A stretch of DNA of 64,000 nucleotides from Streptomyces sp. H39-S7 (lineage in GTDB: Bacteria > Actinomycetota > Actinomycetes > Streptomycetales > Streptomycetaceae). Shown one piece after another: positions 1 through 7,457 of the stretch. A program made the position numbers and the translations under genes. The stretch lies in assembly GCF_027158205.1 (NCBI RefSeq), contig NZ_JAPVLU010000001.1, positions 300,720 through 364,719 of the forward strand, in the 5' to 3' direction. Position 1 is the stretch's first letter. Each line of letters opens with the position of its first letter. A model generated the notes under the pieces. That model was not told the DNA's origin and searched no databases. It saw nothing but the letters and a program-made list of their open reading frames with translations.

Positions 1-116
1 GCCGGCGTCCGGCCCGGAAGGGGGTCGCTGAGCGGGTCCGCGAGTTGTCCGACCGCCACCGCGAACTGGCCCGTGTCCTCGTAGGACGGGGGCTCGTCCG
101 GGCGGAGCCCGGTCAC
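1..116 (-). CDS. N-terminal fragment of a probable second class E sortase
   Basis: Only the first 38 codons are in the window; the gene continues past position 1. The GTG start at 116-114 overlaps the TGA of the pabA-like gene (115-113), so the two are translationally coupled. The visible N-terminus (MTGLRPDEPPSYEDTGQF...) is polar and proline-rich, like the cytoplasmic leader of Streptomyces class E sortases. Paired sortase genes at this chromosomal locus are my recollection of Streptomyces synteny. No catalytic residues are visible, so the sortase call is inference from position and N-terminal style. Confidence 0.5.
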   Translation of the reverse strand, partial: MTGLRPDEPPSYEDTGQFAVAVGQLADPLSDPLPGRTP

Positions 117-751
117 ACCCCGGCCCTGCCGACCACGGGCGCCAGTCCCGTCGAACGGTCGGGGGCGCCCTCGTCCCCGCACGCCACCAGCCAGTTGGCG
201 AGCATCAGATGGCCCCATTCGGTGAGCACCGACTCGGGGTGGAACTGCACGCCCTCGACGGCCGCGTCACGGTGCCGCAAGCCCATGATGATGCCGCTGT
301 CCGTCCAGGCCGTGACCTCGAACTCCGGCGGCACGGTGTCCCGCTCGACCGCGAGCGAGTGGTACCGCGTCGCGGTGAAGGGCGTCGGCAGGCCGGCGAA
401 CACGCCAGTGCCGGTGTGCGTCACGAGCGAGGTCTTGCCGTGCAGCAGCTCGGGCGCCCGGCCGACCACGCCGCCGTAGGCGACGGCCATGGACTGCAGT
501 CCCAGGCAGACGCCGAAGACCGGCACCTCGGTCTCCGCGCAGTGCCGGACCATGTCGATGCAGACCCCGGCCTGCTCGGGCGCGCCGGGACCGGGGGAGA
601 GCAGCACCCCGTCGAAGCCGTCCTGCGCGTGCGCGAGCTCGACCTCGTCGTTGCGCAGCACCTCGCACTCGGCACCGAGCTGGTAGAGGTACTGGACGAG
701 GTTGAAGACGAAGCTGTCGTAGTTGTCCACCACGAGGATGCGAGCAGTCAT
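113..751 (-). CDS. pabA: Anthranilate/aminodeoxychorismate synthase glutaminase subunit (PabA/TrpG family)
   Basis: Class I glutamine amidotransferase subunit of 212 aa that releases ammonia from glutamine for a chorismate-using partner synthase. It starts with the family signature ARILVVDNYDSFVFNL. It has the oxyanion-strand SPGPGAPEQAG, the nucleophile elbow GVCLGLQS with the catalytic Cys, and the C-terminal FHPES carrying the catalytic His and Glu. ATG at 751-749 is chosen because the family begins exactly here; the longer frame adds only arginine-rich shadow sequence. It overlaps the upstream 64-aa membrane protein gene by 4 bp. No synthase partner is adjacent, so pabA versus trpG cannot be settled from sequence alone. 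Confidence 0.9.
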   Translation of the reverse strand: MTARILVVDNYDSFVFNLVQYLYQLGAECEVLRNDEVELAHAQDGFDGVLLSPGPGAPEQAGVCIDMVRHCAETEVPVFGVCLGLQSMAVAYGGVVGRAPELLHGKTSLVTHTGTGVFAGLPTPFTATRYHSLAVERDTVPPEFEVTAWTDSGIIMGLRHRDAAVEGVQFHPESVLTEWGHLMLANWLVACGDEGAPDRSTGLAPVVGRAGV

Positions 752-942
752 CGGACGGAGGCCATCCCGTTCGTCGCGTTCATTCCGTTGTCCACTGTCA
801 CGTCGTTGAACGGCAGCAGCGGCTCGGCCCACGGGAAGACGTACTGGAACAGGACGTAGACGACGGCCAGTGCGAGCACGAGCGAGATCAGCGCCCTGAG
901 CCACACGTTGCCCGGCAGATGCCGCCAGATCCAGCCGTACAT
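748..942 (-). CDS. Small membrane protein, 64 aa
   Basis: A 64-residue protein with one clear hydrophobic helix (about residues 15-35, LRALISLVLALAVVYVLF) after a short aromatic-rich N-terminus (MYGWIWRHLPG). A polar tail follows, predicted outside. It overlaps pabA by 4 bp (ATGA) and lies between pabA and the class E sortase gene, so it is part of one minus-strand run. Conservation with the sortase locus in Streptomyces is expected from synteny; function is unknown. Confidence 0.75.
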   Translation of the reverse strand: MYGWIWRHLPGNVWLRALISLVLALAVVYVLFQYVFPWAEPLLPFNDVTVDNGMNATNGMASVR

Positions 943-1024
943 GCGGTGCCTTCCTTCCCGGTTCTCCGGAACAGAGTAAGGGGAGATCGGCAGGACCGTC
1001 GGCCTACCCGGACAAACCGTTCGG

Positions 1025-1738
1025 CTACCGGGACAAACCCTCCGGCTCGCCCTGCTCGGCCGGGCTCACCGTCTCCAGGTGCGCCCAGGCGATGAGCCGG
1101 TGGCTGTGGCCCCACTCGGGATCGCAGGTGGTCAGCGTCAGGTAGCGGCCCGGCGCGGTCCAGCCGGACGCCCGCGGCACCGGGTCGATGACGCCGGTGT
1201 CGGTGGGGACGGTACGGAAGGGGGCGCGGTCCAGCACGTACGTGTACCAGGACACGCCGTCGAAGAGGTAGACGCGGTCGCCCTTGCGCAGCTCGGGGAA
1301 GTCCTTGAAGGGGTCGCCGTAGGTGCGCCGGTGGCCGGCCACCGAGAAGTTGCCGGTCGCCCCGAGGCGGGCGGTGCCCGGGTAGTGCCCGAGCCCCTTC
1401 TTCAGCACGCCGGTGCCGGTGCCCTGGAGGACGGGCTTGTGCCAGCCGGCACCGAGCCGGGGGATGTACATGACGGCGAAGGACGTGCCGTCCTTGTAGG
1501 GGGCCGGCGCGGGGGGAGCGGTGGACGGGGTGCCGCCCTGCGGGGCCGCGCTCGGGGCGGGGGCGGGGGCCAGCGATCCGGTGGCCCAGGTGTTCTGCAG
1601 CCGGTCGATCTCGCCGTTCATGGCGCTGTCCGCGCGCACACCGGTCCAGAACAGGAGGTAGACGACGAAGAGCACGATCAACGCACCGGCCGTGACGCAC
1701 AGTTCGCTCAGCGTCCGCACGACCAGCCGGATCGTCAT
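1025..1738 (-). CDS. Class E sortase
   Basis: Membrane transpeptidase of 237 aa that anchors LAxTG-type proteins to peptidoglycan. An N-terminal transmembrane helix (about 13-32, ELCVTAGALIVLFVVYLLFW) precedes a Pro/Ala-rich stalk and the sortase beta-barrel. Catalytic residues are visible: His in VAGHRRT, Cys in LTLTTCDPEWGHSHR, and the following Arg in HRLIAWA. Length and architecture match Streptomyces SrtE proteins, which attach chaplins and are needed for aerial growth. It sits downstream of a DUF881 gene and upstream of the small membrane protein and pabA, all on the minus strand. Confidence 0.93.
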   Translation of the reverse strand: MTIRLVVRTLSELCVTAGALIVLFVVYLLFWTGVRADSAMNGEIDRLQNTWATGSLAPAPAPSAAPQGGTPSTAPPAPAPYKDGTSFAVMYIPRLGAGWHKPVLQGTGTGVLKKGLGHYPGTARLGATGNFSVAGHRRTYGDPFKDFPELRKGDRVYLFDGVSWYTYVLDRAPFRTVPTDTGVIDPVPRASGWTAPGRYLTLTTCDPEWGHSHRLIAWAHLETVSPAEQGEPEGLSR

Positions 1739-1804
1739 CGGCGCCCCTGCCCCCTCGCCCCGCAGCCGGTCACGCGGCCGGTCCCGCAGACGGTCGGGAG
1801 ACGG

Positions 1805-2587
1805 TCAGGAGACGGGCTTCGCGTAGTGGAGATCCACTGTGCCGGAGTAGCCGGGAAGAGTCACCCGGTTGTCCGCCTCCACTTTCCAGCCGAGCCCGTA
1901 GGCGTTGACGTACTGGAGGTAGTTCTGGATGGTCGCGTTCCGGTCGATGGCCGCGCGCAGCTTCTTCTGGTCACCCACAGCGGTGATTCTGTACGGCGGG
2001 GAGTAGACCCGGCCCTGCAGGATCAGGGTGTTGCCGACGCAGCGGACGGCGCTGGTGGAGATCAGCCGCTGGTCCATGACCCTGATGCCGACCGCCCCGC
2101 CCTCCCACAGCGCGTTGACCACGGCTTGCAGGTCCTGCTGGTGGATGACCAGGTCGTTGGGTTGCGGGTCGGGGACGCCGGGGACGAGCGCGGTGGCGTT
2201 CGGCGGGGCGTCGTTGAGGGTGACGTTCAGCGCCGGGCCGGTCACCGCCTTCGTGCCGGCTTCCTCTTCGAGCAGGTCGAGCTGCTTGCGGGTCGCGTCG
2301 GCGGCGCCGGTGCCGCGGCGGGTGAGGGCGTCGACGTCGCCGCGGACCCCGATGAGCTGGTTCTCCAGCTCCTGGTTCCGGCCGCTCTGCTTGCGTACGT
2401 TGTCCGAGAGCTTGGGCAGCGGGTCGTCGCTGCGGATGTTGACGCCCTTGGCGGTGTCGAAGCTCATCCAGAAGATCAGGCCGGCGAGCGCGAAGACTCC
2501 CGCACTGAGCGTCCGCAGTACTACGGTGCGGGTGGAAGGACGAAAGGGAGAAGGACGGGTGCGGGACGTGTCGCCGGAATCGGTCAC
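1805..2587 (-). CDS. DUF881 family membrane-anchored protein
   Basis: Protein of 260 aa with an Arg/Ser-rich cytoplasmic N-terminus, one transmembrane helix (about 24-42) and a coiled-coil stretch (about 66-115, [18 protein letters not shown]...). A C-terminal DUF881 domain follows, containing [31 protein letters not shown] and [22 protein letters not shown] segments typical of the family. DUF881 proteins cluster with crgA and division genes in actinobacteria and also occur in Firmicutes. The molecular role is unknown. It is divergent from crgA, with about 140 bp between the starts. Confidence 0.85.
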   Translation of the reverse strand: MTDSGDTSRTRPSPFRPSTRTVVLRTLSAGVFALAGLIFWMSFDTAKGVNIRSDDPLPKLSDNVRKQSGRNQELENQLIGVRGDVDALTRRGTGAADATRKQLDLLEEEAGTKAVTGPALNVTLNDAPPNATALVPGVPDPQPNDLVIHQQDLQAVVNALWEGGAVGIRVMDQRLISTSAVRCVGNTLILQGRVYSPPYRITAVGDQKKLRAAIDRNATIQNYLQYVNAYGLGWKVEADNRVTLPGYSGTVDLHYAKPVS

Positions 2588-2726
2588 CGTACCCTTGTCT
2601 CCTTCACACCCGAGGAAGCACTACGCTAACGGACGCCCGTCCGCGGTGGTGCCCCCACCCGCCCGGCCAGCCTCACATCCCGACATCCCCGCGCGGTTAC
2701 GCAGCGCATCGACAGGAGAGTCCCTC

Positions 2727-2981
2727 GTGCCGAAGTCACGGATCCGCAAGAAGGCCGACTTCACTCCGCCGCCGGAGAAGACGCAGTCGATAAAGCTCAA
2801 GTCCGGCTTCAACTGGGTCGCGCCCCTGATGCTGGCGTTCTTCGTCATCGGCCTGGCCTGGATCGTCCTCTTCTACGTCACGCAGGGCAGCCTGCCGATC
2901 GACGCGCTGGGGAACTGGAACATCGTGGTCGGCTTCGGCTTCATCGCGGGCGGATTCGTGGTCTCCACACAGTGGAAGTAG
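2727..2981 (+). CDS. crgA: Cell division regulator CrgA
   Basis: Small septation protein of 84 aa with two transmembrane helices (about 29-50 and 64-80). CrgA is an actinobacterial membrane protein that interacts with FtsZ and the divisome and coordinates septum formation in aerial hyphae. Family features seen here are [18 protein letters not shown] at the N-terminus and the central [21 protein letters not shown] helix. The GTG start at 2727 is selected because AGGAGA lies 8 nt upstream and family members begin with xPKSR; the much longer upstream frame is antisense to the DUF881 gene. Confidence 0.95.
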   Translation: MPKSRIRKKADFTPPPEKTQSIKLKSGFNWVAPLMLAFFVIGLAWIVLFYVTQGSLPIDALGNWNIVVGFGFIAGGFVVSTQWK

Positions 2982-3018
2982 CCGGCTCCCCAGCTGGTCC
3001 GGACGGTTCTCCCCAGAG

Positions 3019-3217
3019 TTGTCCACACGGTTATCCACAGTGGGGAAAAGGTCGGAAGATCTGTGGATAACCTCTACGAAGTTGACGCCGGTGTGACCGG
3101 TGGCCGATGCGTCGGCCACCGGTCTTTCGTTGATCTTGCAGGGAAAACACGATGCGGTGACCGCACGCACACGCGTTCCCCACAGGGTGCACAGGCTCGG
3201 GTACTCGTTGTGGATAA
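3019..3217. promoter_or_regulatory. Cluster of four DnaA-box-like 9-mers
   Basis: The 265-bp gap between crgA and the rhomboid gene holds four DnaA-box matches. TTGTCCACA (the Streptomyces consensus) is at 3019-3027. TTATCCACA is at 3031-3039 on plus, and TGTGGATAA, the same box on minus, at 3062-3070 and 3209-3217. Three of the four are within 52 bp. DnaA-box clusters outside oriC are known in Streptomyces and can titrate DnaA. No gene is visible in the gap. Confidence 0.75.
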
Positions 3218-3246
3218 CGTCTGATCAACGCCAGTGGTAACGCCCT

Positions 3247-4095
3247 TCAGGCGGTAATCTGAGCCACCGCGATCCAGCTGGCCACGAGGGTGACCACCAG
3301 CACCCCCGCACAGGTCCCCCACTGCACCAGATTCCGGCGCTCGCGCGGCGCGTACGCCAGCCCGATCGCGATCACCGTGCCGGCCGCCAGACCACCGAGG
3401 TGGCCCTGCCAGCTGACGTTCGACCAGGTGAAACTGAAGAACAGGTTCAGCCCGAGCAGGATCATGATCGGCCGCATGTCCATGCGGTTGCGCCGCATGA
3501 AGACAACGGTGGCCCCGAAGAGGCCGAAGATCGCCCCGGAGGCGCCCAGGGCGCCCGGGTACGGGGAGAGCACCAGGACCAGAGCGCTGCCACCCAGTCC
3601 CGAGATCAGGTACAGCGCCAGATACCGGGCCCGGCCGAGCATGGCCTCCAGCGGGGCGCCGATCCACCAGAGCGTCAGCATGTTGAAGCCGATGTGCCAG
3701 TACTCCTGGTGCGCGAAGACCGAGCTGATCAGGCGGTACCACTGGTCGGGACCCTCGGAGACGCCGATGCAGTACTGCTTCACGACCGGGTCGCAGTACG
3801 CGTACAGCGACAGGTCGCCGGCGAGCCGGTCGCCGAGCACCTGCACCAGCAGGAAGACCGCCAGGTTGAGCCCGATGAGGATCTTCGTGACCAGGTGCGG
3901 GTCGGCCGCCACGGTGCCGCCGACGGCCGTGCGCGGCGTCGGCGTCGTCCGCCGGGCCTCGCCCAGGCACTCCGGGCACTGGAAGCCCACCGAGGCACTG
4001 ACCATGCATTCCGGGCAGATCGGCCGGTCGCACCGGATGCAGCGGATGCCGGTCTCGCGATCGGGGTGCCGGTAGCAGCTGACCACCTGGTCCAT
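3247..4095 (-). CDS. Rhomboid family intramembrane serine protease with N-terminal zinc finger
   Basis: Rhomboid protease of 282 aa. A cytosolic B-box-like zinc finger comes first (residues about 6-45: CYRHP, CIRCDRPICPECM, CPEC), followed by six or more transmembrane segments. The catalytic serine is in GASGAIFGLFGA and the catalytic histidine in GHLGGLAAG; the HIGFNM segment of the second helix is also present. The start at 4095 is preferred over 4137 because an AGGAAGAGG ribosome site precedes it and homologues begin MDQ.. before the CYRHP finger. Substrates are unknown. Confidence 0.9.
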   Translation of the reverse strand: MDQVVSCYRHPDRETGIRCIRCDRPICPECMVSASVGFQCPECLGEARRTTPTPRTAVGGTVAADPHLVTKILIGLNLAVFLLVQVLGDRLAGDLSLYAYCDPVVKQYCIGVSEGPDQWYRLISSVFAHQEYWHIGFNMLTLWWIGAPLEAMLGRARYLALYLISGLGGSALVLVLSPYPGALGASGAIFGLFGATVVFMRRNRMDMRPIMILLGLNLFFSFTWSNVSWQGHLGGLAAGTVIAIGLAYAPRERRNLVQWGTCAGVLVVTLVASWIAVAQITA

Positions 4096-4179
4096 GAGGT
4101 CCTCTTCCTGGGGACGCGCGTCGCCCTGCCCCTCCATACGGACGGGCAGGGCGCGGTGTTCCCGAAGAGTACGGCGCGA

Positions 4180-4713
4180 TCAGTCCTTGCGGGTCTCGAT
4201 CACGACCGACTCGATCACGACGTCCTCGACCGGACGGTCGGTGCGCGGGTTGGTCGGGGTGGCGATGATCGACTCGACGACCTTCTGGCCGGCCACGTCG
4301 ACGACCTCGCCGAAGATGCTGTGCTTGCGGTTCAGCCACGTGGTCGGGGAGACCGTGATGAAGAACTGCGAGCCGTTGGTGCCCGGCCCCGCGTTGGCCA
4401 TCGCCAGCAGGTAGGGGCGGTCGAAGCCGAGCTCGGGGTGGAACTCGTCCGCGAACTCGTAGCCGGGGCCGCCGGTGCCGTTGCCCAGCGGGTCACCGCC
4501 CTGGATCATGAAGCCGGTGATCACGCGGTGGAACACCGTGCCGTCGTACAGCTTCGCGTGGGTCAGCTTGCCGGTCTTCGGGTCGGTCCACTCCCGCGTG
4601 CCCTCGGCGAGCTCGACGAAGTTCTTCACCGTTTTCGGCGCGTGATTCTGCAGCAGCCGGACCTCGATGTCCCCGTGGTTGGTCTTCAGGGTCGCGTAGA
4701 GCTGTTCGGCCAC
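4180..4713 (-). CDS. Peptidyl-prolyl cis-trans isomerase, cyclophilin type
   Basis: Cytosolic cyclophilin of 177 aa that isomerises X-Pro bonds during folding. Canonical segments are visible: GDIEVRLLQNHAPKTVKNFVELA, YDGTVFHRVITGFMIQGGDP (active-site Phe-His-Arg and Gln), GTNGSQFFIT, and NRKHSIFGEVV. No signal peptide is present. It lies on the minus strand between the rhomboid gene and the divergent DUF5324-like gene, an order common in Streptomyces near crgA. The start MAEQLYATLKTN fits the family. Confidence 0.95.
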   Translation of the reverse strand: MAEQLYATLKTNHGDIEVRLLQNHAPKTVKNFVELAEGTREWTDPKTGKLTHAKLYDGTVFHRVITGFMIQGGDPLGNGTGGPGYEFADEFHPELGFDRPYLLAMANAGPGTNGSQFFITVSPTTWLNRKHSIFGEVVDVAGQKVVESIIATPTNPRTDRPVEDVVIESVVIETRKD

Positions 4714-4951
4714 GATCTACCTTTCATAGTCTTCGCTGACAGGGACAAATCCTCGCACGGACGCGGACACGCCGTCGGCCCGCGCGGCCCCATCGCGTCC
4801 CGGCCCGCATCGTGGCATCGTCTGTCTCAGCTCTCGCGTGTCCCGCCATGACCCATATGCCCGGTCGCACATGCCGGACCAGCCGTAAACAGGCATGATT
4901 TCAAATCGGGTGGATAGGCGAAAACCGTACGCCACCGAGGAGGAGGTTCCT

Positions 4952-5686
4952 GTGACCCGCATCGACAGCGTGCGCAACGCAGCCGGGCAGACCAAGGACA
5001 GCATGCAGCACGCCGCTGAGGTGGTCGCTCCATACGCTGTCACCGCCAAGGACAGCGCCGCGCACTACGCGGACGAAGCCCGTACCTGGTTGACGCCACG
5101 AGTCGTGACCGCCGCGTACAAGGCACACGCGGCGCTACCGCCCAAGGTCGCTTCGGCCGTGGACACCGCGGCCGTCAAGGCCGTGCTGACCGCACGGCAG
5201 GCCAACGAGTACGCGGCCCCCAGGGTCGGACACGCGGTGGAGGTCACCCGTGCCGCCGCGGGCCCCGCCCGTGACGAGGCCGTGGCACGTGGCGCGGCCG
5301 CCCTGGCCGCACTGCAGGGCAAGGTCTCGGTCGCCGAGATCGAGAAGCTGACCCGGAAGCACCGGCGCCGCGCCAGGGCGGGCAAGGCGGCCAAGCGCCT
5401 CGTCGTCATCGGCATCATCAGCGGGGCCGGGTTCGCCGCGTGGAAGTGGTGGAGCAAGCAGACCAACCCGGACTGGCTGGTCGAGCCCGCCGCACCGACC
5501 GAGGTCGCGGACCGTGCCACGCTCAACGGCAGCGGTCCGGTCGTCGTCGGGATGGACCGTTCGGACGGCGTCGACCCGCTCGACGTGGTCGACGGCTCGC
5601 CCGTCGAGCCCCTCGACCCCGAGGTGCAGGCGAAGCAGGCCGAGGCGGACCGGGTGGAACGCCCGGAACGCGACAACGAGTCCTGA
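4952..5686 (+). CDS. DUF5324-like helical membrane protein
   Basis: Protein of 244 aa rich in alanine-heavy helices (about 1-135), then a basic stretch (KHRRRARAGKAAKR), a hydrophobic helix (about 145-162, LVVIGIISGAGFAAWKWW) and an acidic, disordered tail. The GTG at 4952 is chosen because an AGGAGG ribosome site ends 6 nt upstream; the ATG 57 bp earlier lacks one. The Streptomyces family at this locus is annotated as DUF5324 and has no known function. The long amphipathic helices suggest membrane association. Confidence 0.8.
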   Translation: MTRIDSVRNAAGQTKDSMQHAAEVVAPYAVTAKDSAAHYADEARTWLTPRVVTAAYKAHAALPPKVASAVDTAAVKAVLTARQANEYAAPRVGHAVEVTRAAAGPARDEAVARGAAALAALQGKVSVAEIEKLTRKHRRRARAGKAAKRLVVIGIISGAGFAAWKWWSKQTNPDWLVEPAAPTEVADRATLNGSGPVVVGMDRSDGVDPLDVVDGSPVEPLDPEVQAKQAEADRVERPERDNES

Positions 5687-5751
5687 CCACGGACCGGGCC
5701 GGCAGCCGATAGCGGCGCGGTCCTGGATCCCCTGTCGAACAGCGCGTACGC

Positions 5752-5788
5752 CGAAGGGCGGGAGACCATACCGGTCTCCCGCCCTTCG
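5752..5788. terminator. Bidirectional intrinsic terminator
   Basis: Perfect 16-bp inverted repeat (5752-5767 with 5773-5788) around a 5-nt loop. It lies between the convergent DUF5324-like and MFS genes and can serve both strands. There is no U-run, as is usual for Streptomyces terminators. Confidence 0.85.
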
Positions 5789-5803
5789 ACGAGCACGGTG
5801 GTG

Positions 5804-7411
5804 TCAGCTTCCGACCAGCTCCTCGGCACCGGCCGCGGCAGGCTCCTGGCCCTCGGCACCGGCCGGCTCGTCGATCACCGCGGGGACGCCCCGCAGGGTG
5901 TGGAGCGCGGCCACCGCCGCGACGGCGATCAGTACGGCGCCCGCCAGGGTGGTGACGTGCATGCTGTGGGTGAAGGCGTCACGCGCCGTCTCGGCCACCT
6001 GCCGCCCCATCGGGCCGGACAGCTGCGCGCCGGACCCGGCCGCCCCGCCCACGGATTCCCTGGCGGCCTCGGCCGCACCGGCCGGAAGGCCGGCCGGCAG
6101 GTCGAGTCCGCTGCGGTAGACGCTGGTGAGGACCGAGCCGAGGACCGCGATGCCCAGCGCCCCGCCGAGCTCCATCGCCGTCTCGGAGATCGCCGCCGCG
6201 GCGCCCGCCCGCTCCTTCGGCACGCTCGCCAGGACCGTGTCGGAGGTGACGGTGAAGGTCAGGACAATGCCCACACCGTTGACGATCAGGGCGGGCAGCA
6301 GCACCCAGTAGCTGGAGTCGGGGGTGACCAGGCCCAGCCCGACCATGCTGACCGACATCAGGCCCAGGCCCAGGGCCACCACCCTGGCCCGGCCGATCAT
6401 GGGCACCAGGGCGGAGGACAGCGGAGCGGCGAAGGCGGCGGACAGCGGACCGGGGAGCAGCGCCAGGCCCGCCATCAGGGGGGACCAGCCGCGGACGACC
6501 TGGAAGTAGAGCGAGAAGGCCAGCGAGAGCGAGGCCGAGGCGAAGATCGCGACCAGGTTGGCGCTGATGGAGCCGGTGAAGGCCGGGTTACGGAAGAGCC
6601 TGACGTCCAGCAGCGGTGCGGCGATGCGGGTCTGGCGCCTCGCGAAGACGATCAGGCAGACGACGCCGATCGCTGCGGCGATCCACGCCGAGGGCTCGTG
6701 CACACCGTCACGGGCAGCCGTCTTGATGGCGAAGATGACACCCAGCAGGCCGACGATCGACAGCGGGACGCTGATCCGGTCCAGCCGTCCCGGGTGAGGG
6801 TTGCGCGACTCGGGGAGCACGATCACCCCGGCGATCACGACCGCCAGCAGGATCGGGACGTTGATCAGGAAGACCGAGCCCCACCAGAAGTGGTCCAGCA
6901 GCGCACCGCCCACGACCGGGCCGAGCGCGAAGCTGCCGGCCCCGACACCGCCGGAGATGCCCACGGCCGTGGTGCGCTCGCGGGGGTCGGTGAACACGTT
7001 GCGGACGATCGACAGCGTCGACGGCATGATCGTCGCACCCGCCACGCCCAGCAGGGTACGGGCGCCGATGAGCATCTCCGGGCTGCTCGCGTACGCGGTG
7101 AGGACCGACGCCACCCCGAAGGCGCCCGCGCCCAGCAGCAGCAGCTTCTTGCGGCCTATCCGGTCACCGAGGTTGCCCATCACCACCAGCAGGCCGCCGA
7201 GGGCGAACCCGTAGATGTCCGCGATCCACAGGATCTCGGTGCCCGACGGATTCAGGTCGGTGACGAGCGAGGGGATCGCGTAGTTGAGCACGCTGGTGTC
7301 GATGCCGAGCAGCGCCGCCGCCACACAGCAGATCGCCAGTACCGCCCAGCGCCGGGGGTCCGAGGGAGTGGTGAGGGTCGTCGTCCGCGCCGTCTTCGGC
7401 TTCTTCGTCAT
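5804..7411 (-). CDS. MFS multidrug exporter, DHA2 (14-TMS) family
   Basis: Drug:proton antiporter of 535 aa with about 14 hydrophobic segments. Motif A of the family is visible as GNLGDRIGRKKLLLLGA (about 79-95), and antiporter motif C as the GISGGVGAGSFALGPVVGGAL segment. The N-terminus (LLGIDTSVLNYAIPSL) has the D1 motif of DHA2 pumps such as SmvA, LfrA and QacA. Substrate is not predictable. It overlaps nothing and is followed on the minus strand by the strong terminator at 5752-5788. The neighbouring AfsR-like regulator on the same strand may control it. Confidence 0.9.
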   Translation of the reverse strand: MTKKPKTARTTTLTTPSDPRRWAVLAICCVAAALLGIDTSVLNYAIPSLVTDLNPSGTEILWIADIYGFALGGLLVVMGNLGDRIGRKKLLLLGAGAFGVASVLTAYASSPEMLIGARTLLGVAGATIMPSTLSIVRNVFTDPRERTTAVGISGGVGAGSFALGPVVGGALLDHFWWGSVFLINVPILLAVVIAGVIVLPESRNPHPGRLDRISVPLSIVGLLGVIFAIKTAARDGVHEPSAWIAAAIGVVCLIVFARRQTRIAAPLLDVRLFRNPAFTGSISANLVAIFASASLSLAFSLYFQVVRGWSPLMAGLALLPGPLSAAFAAPLSSALVPMIGRARVVALGLGLMSVSMVGLGLVTPDSSYWVLLPALIVNGVGIVLTFTVTSDTVLASVPKERAGAAAAISETAMELGGALGIAVLGSVLTSVYRSGLDLPAGLPAGAAEAARESVGGAAGSGAQLSGPMGRQVAETARDAFTHSMHVTTLAGAVLIAVAAVAALHTLRGVPAVIDEPAGAEGQEPAAAGAEELVGS

Positions 7412-7457
7412 GCCGGTGACTGTGGCAGCGGGTTCTGACCGGTCACTGACCGCTCGC

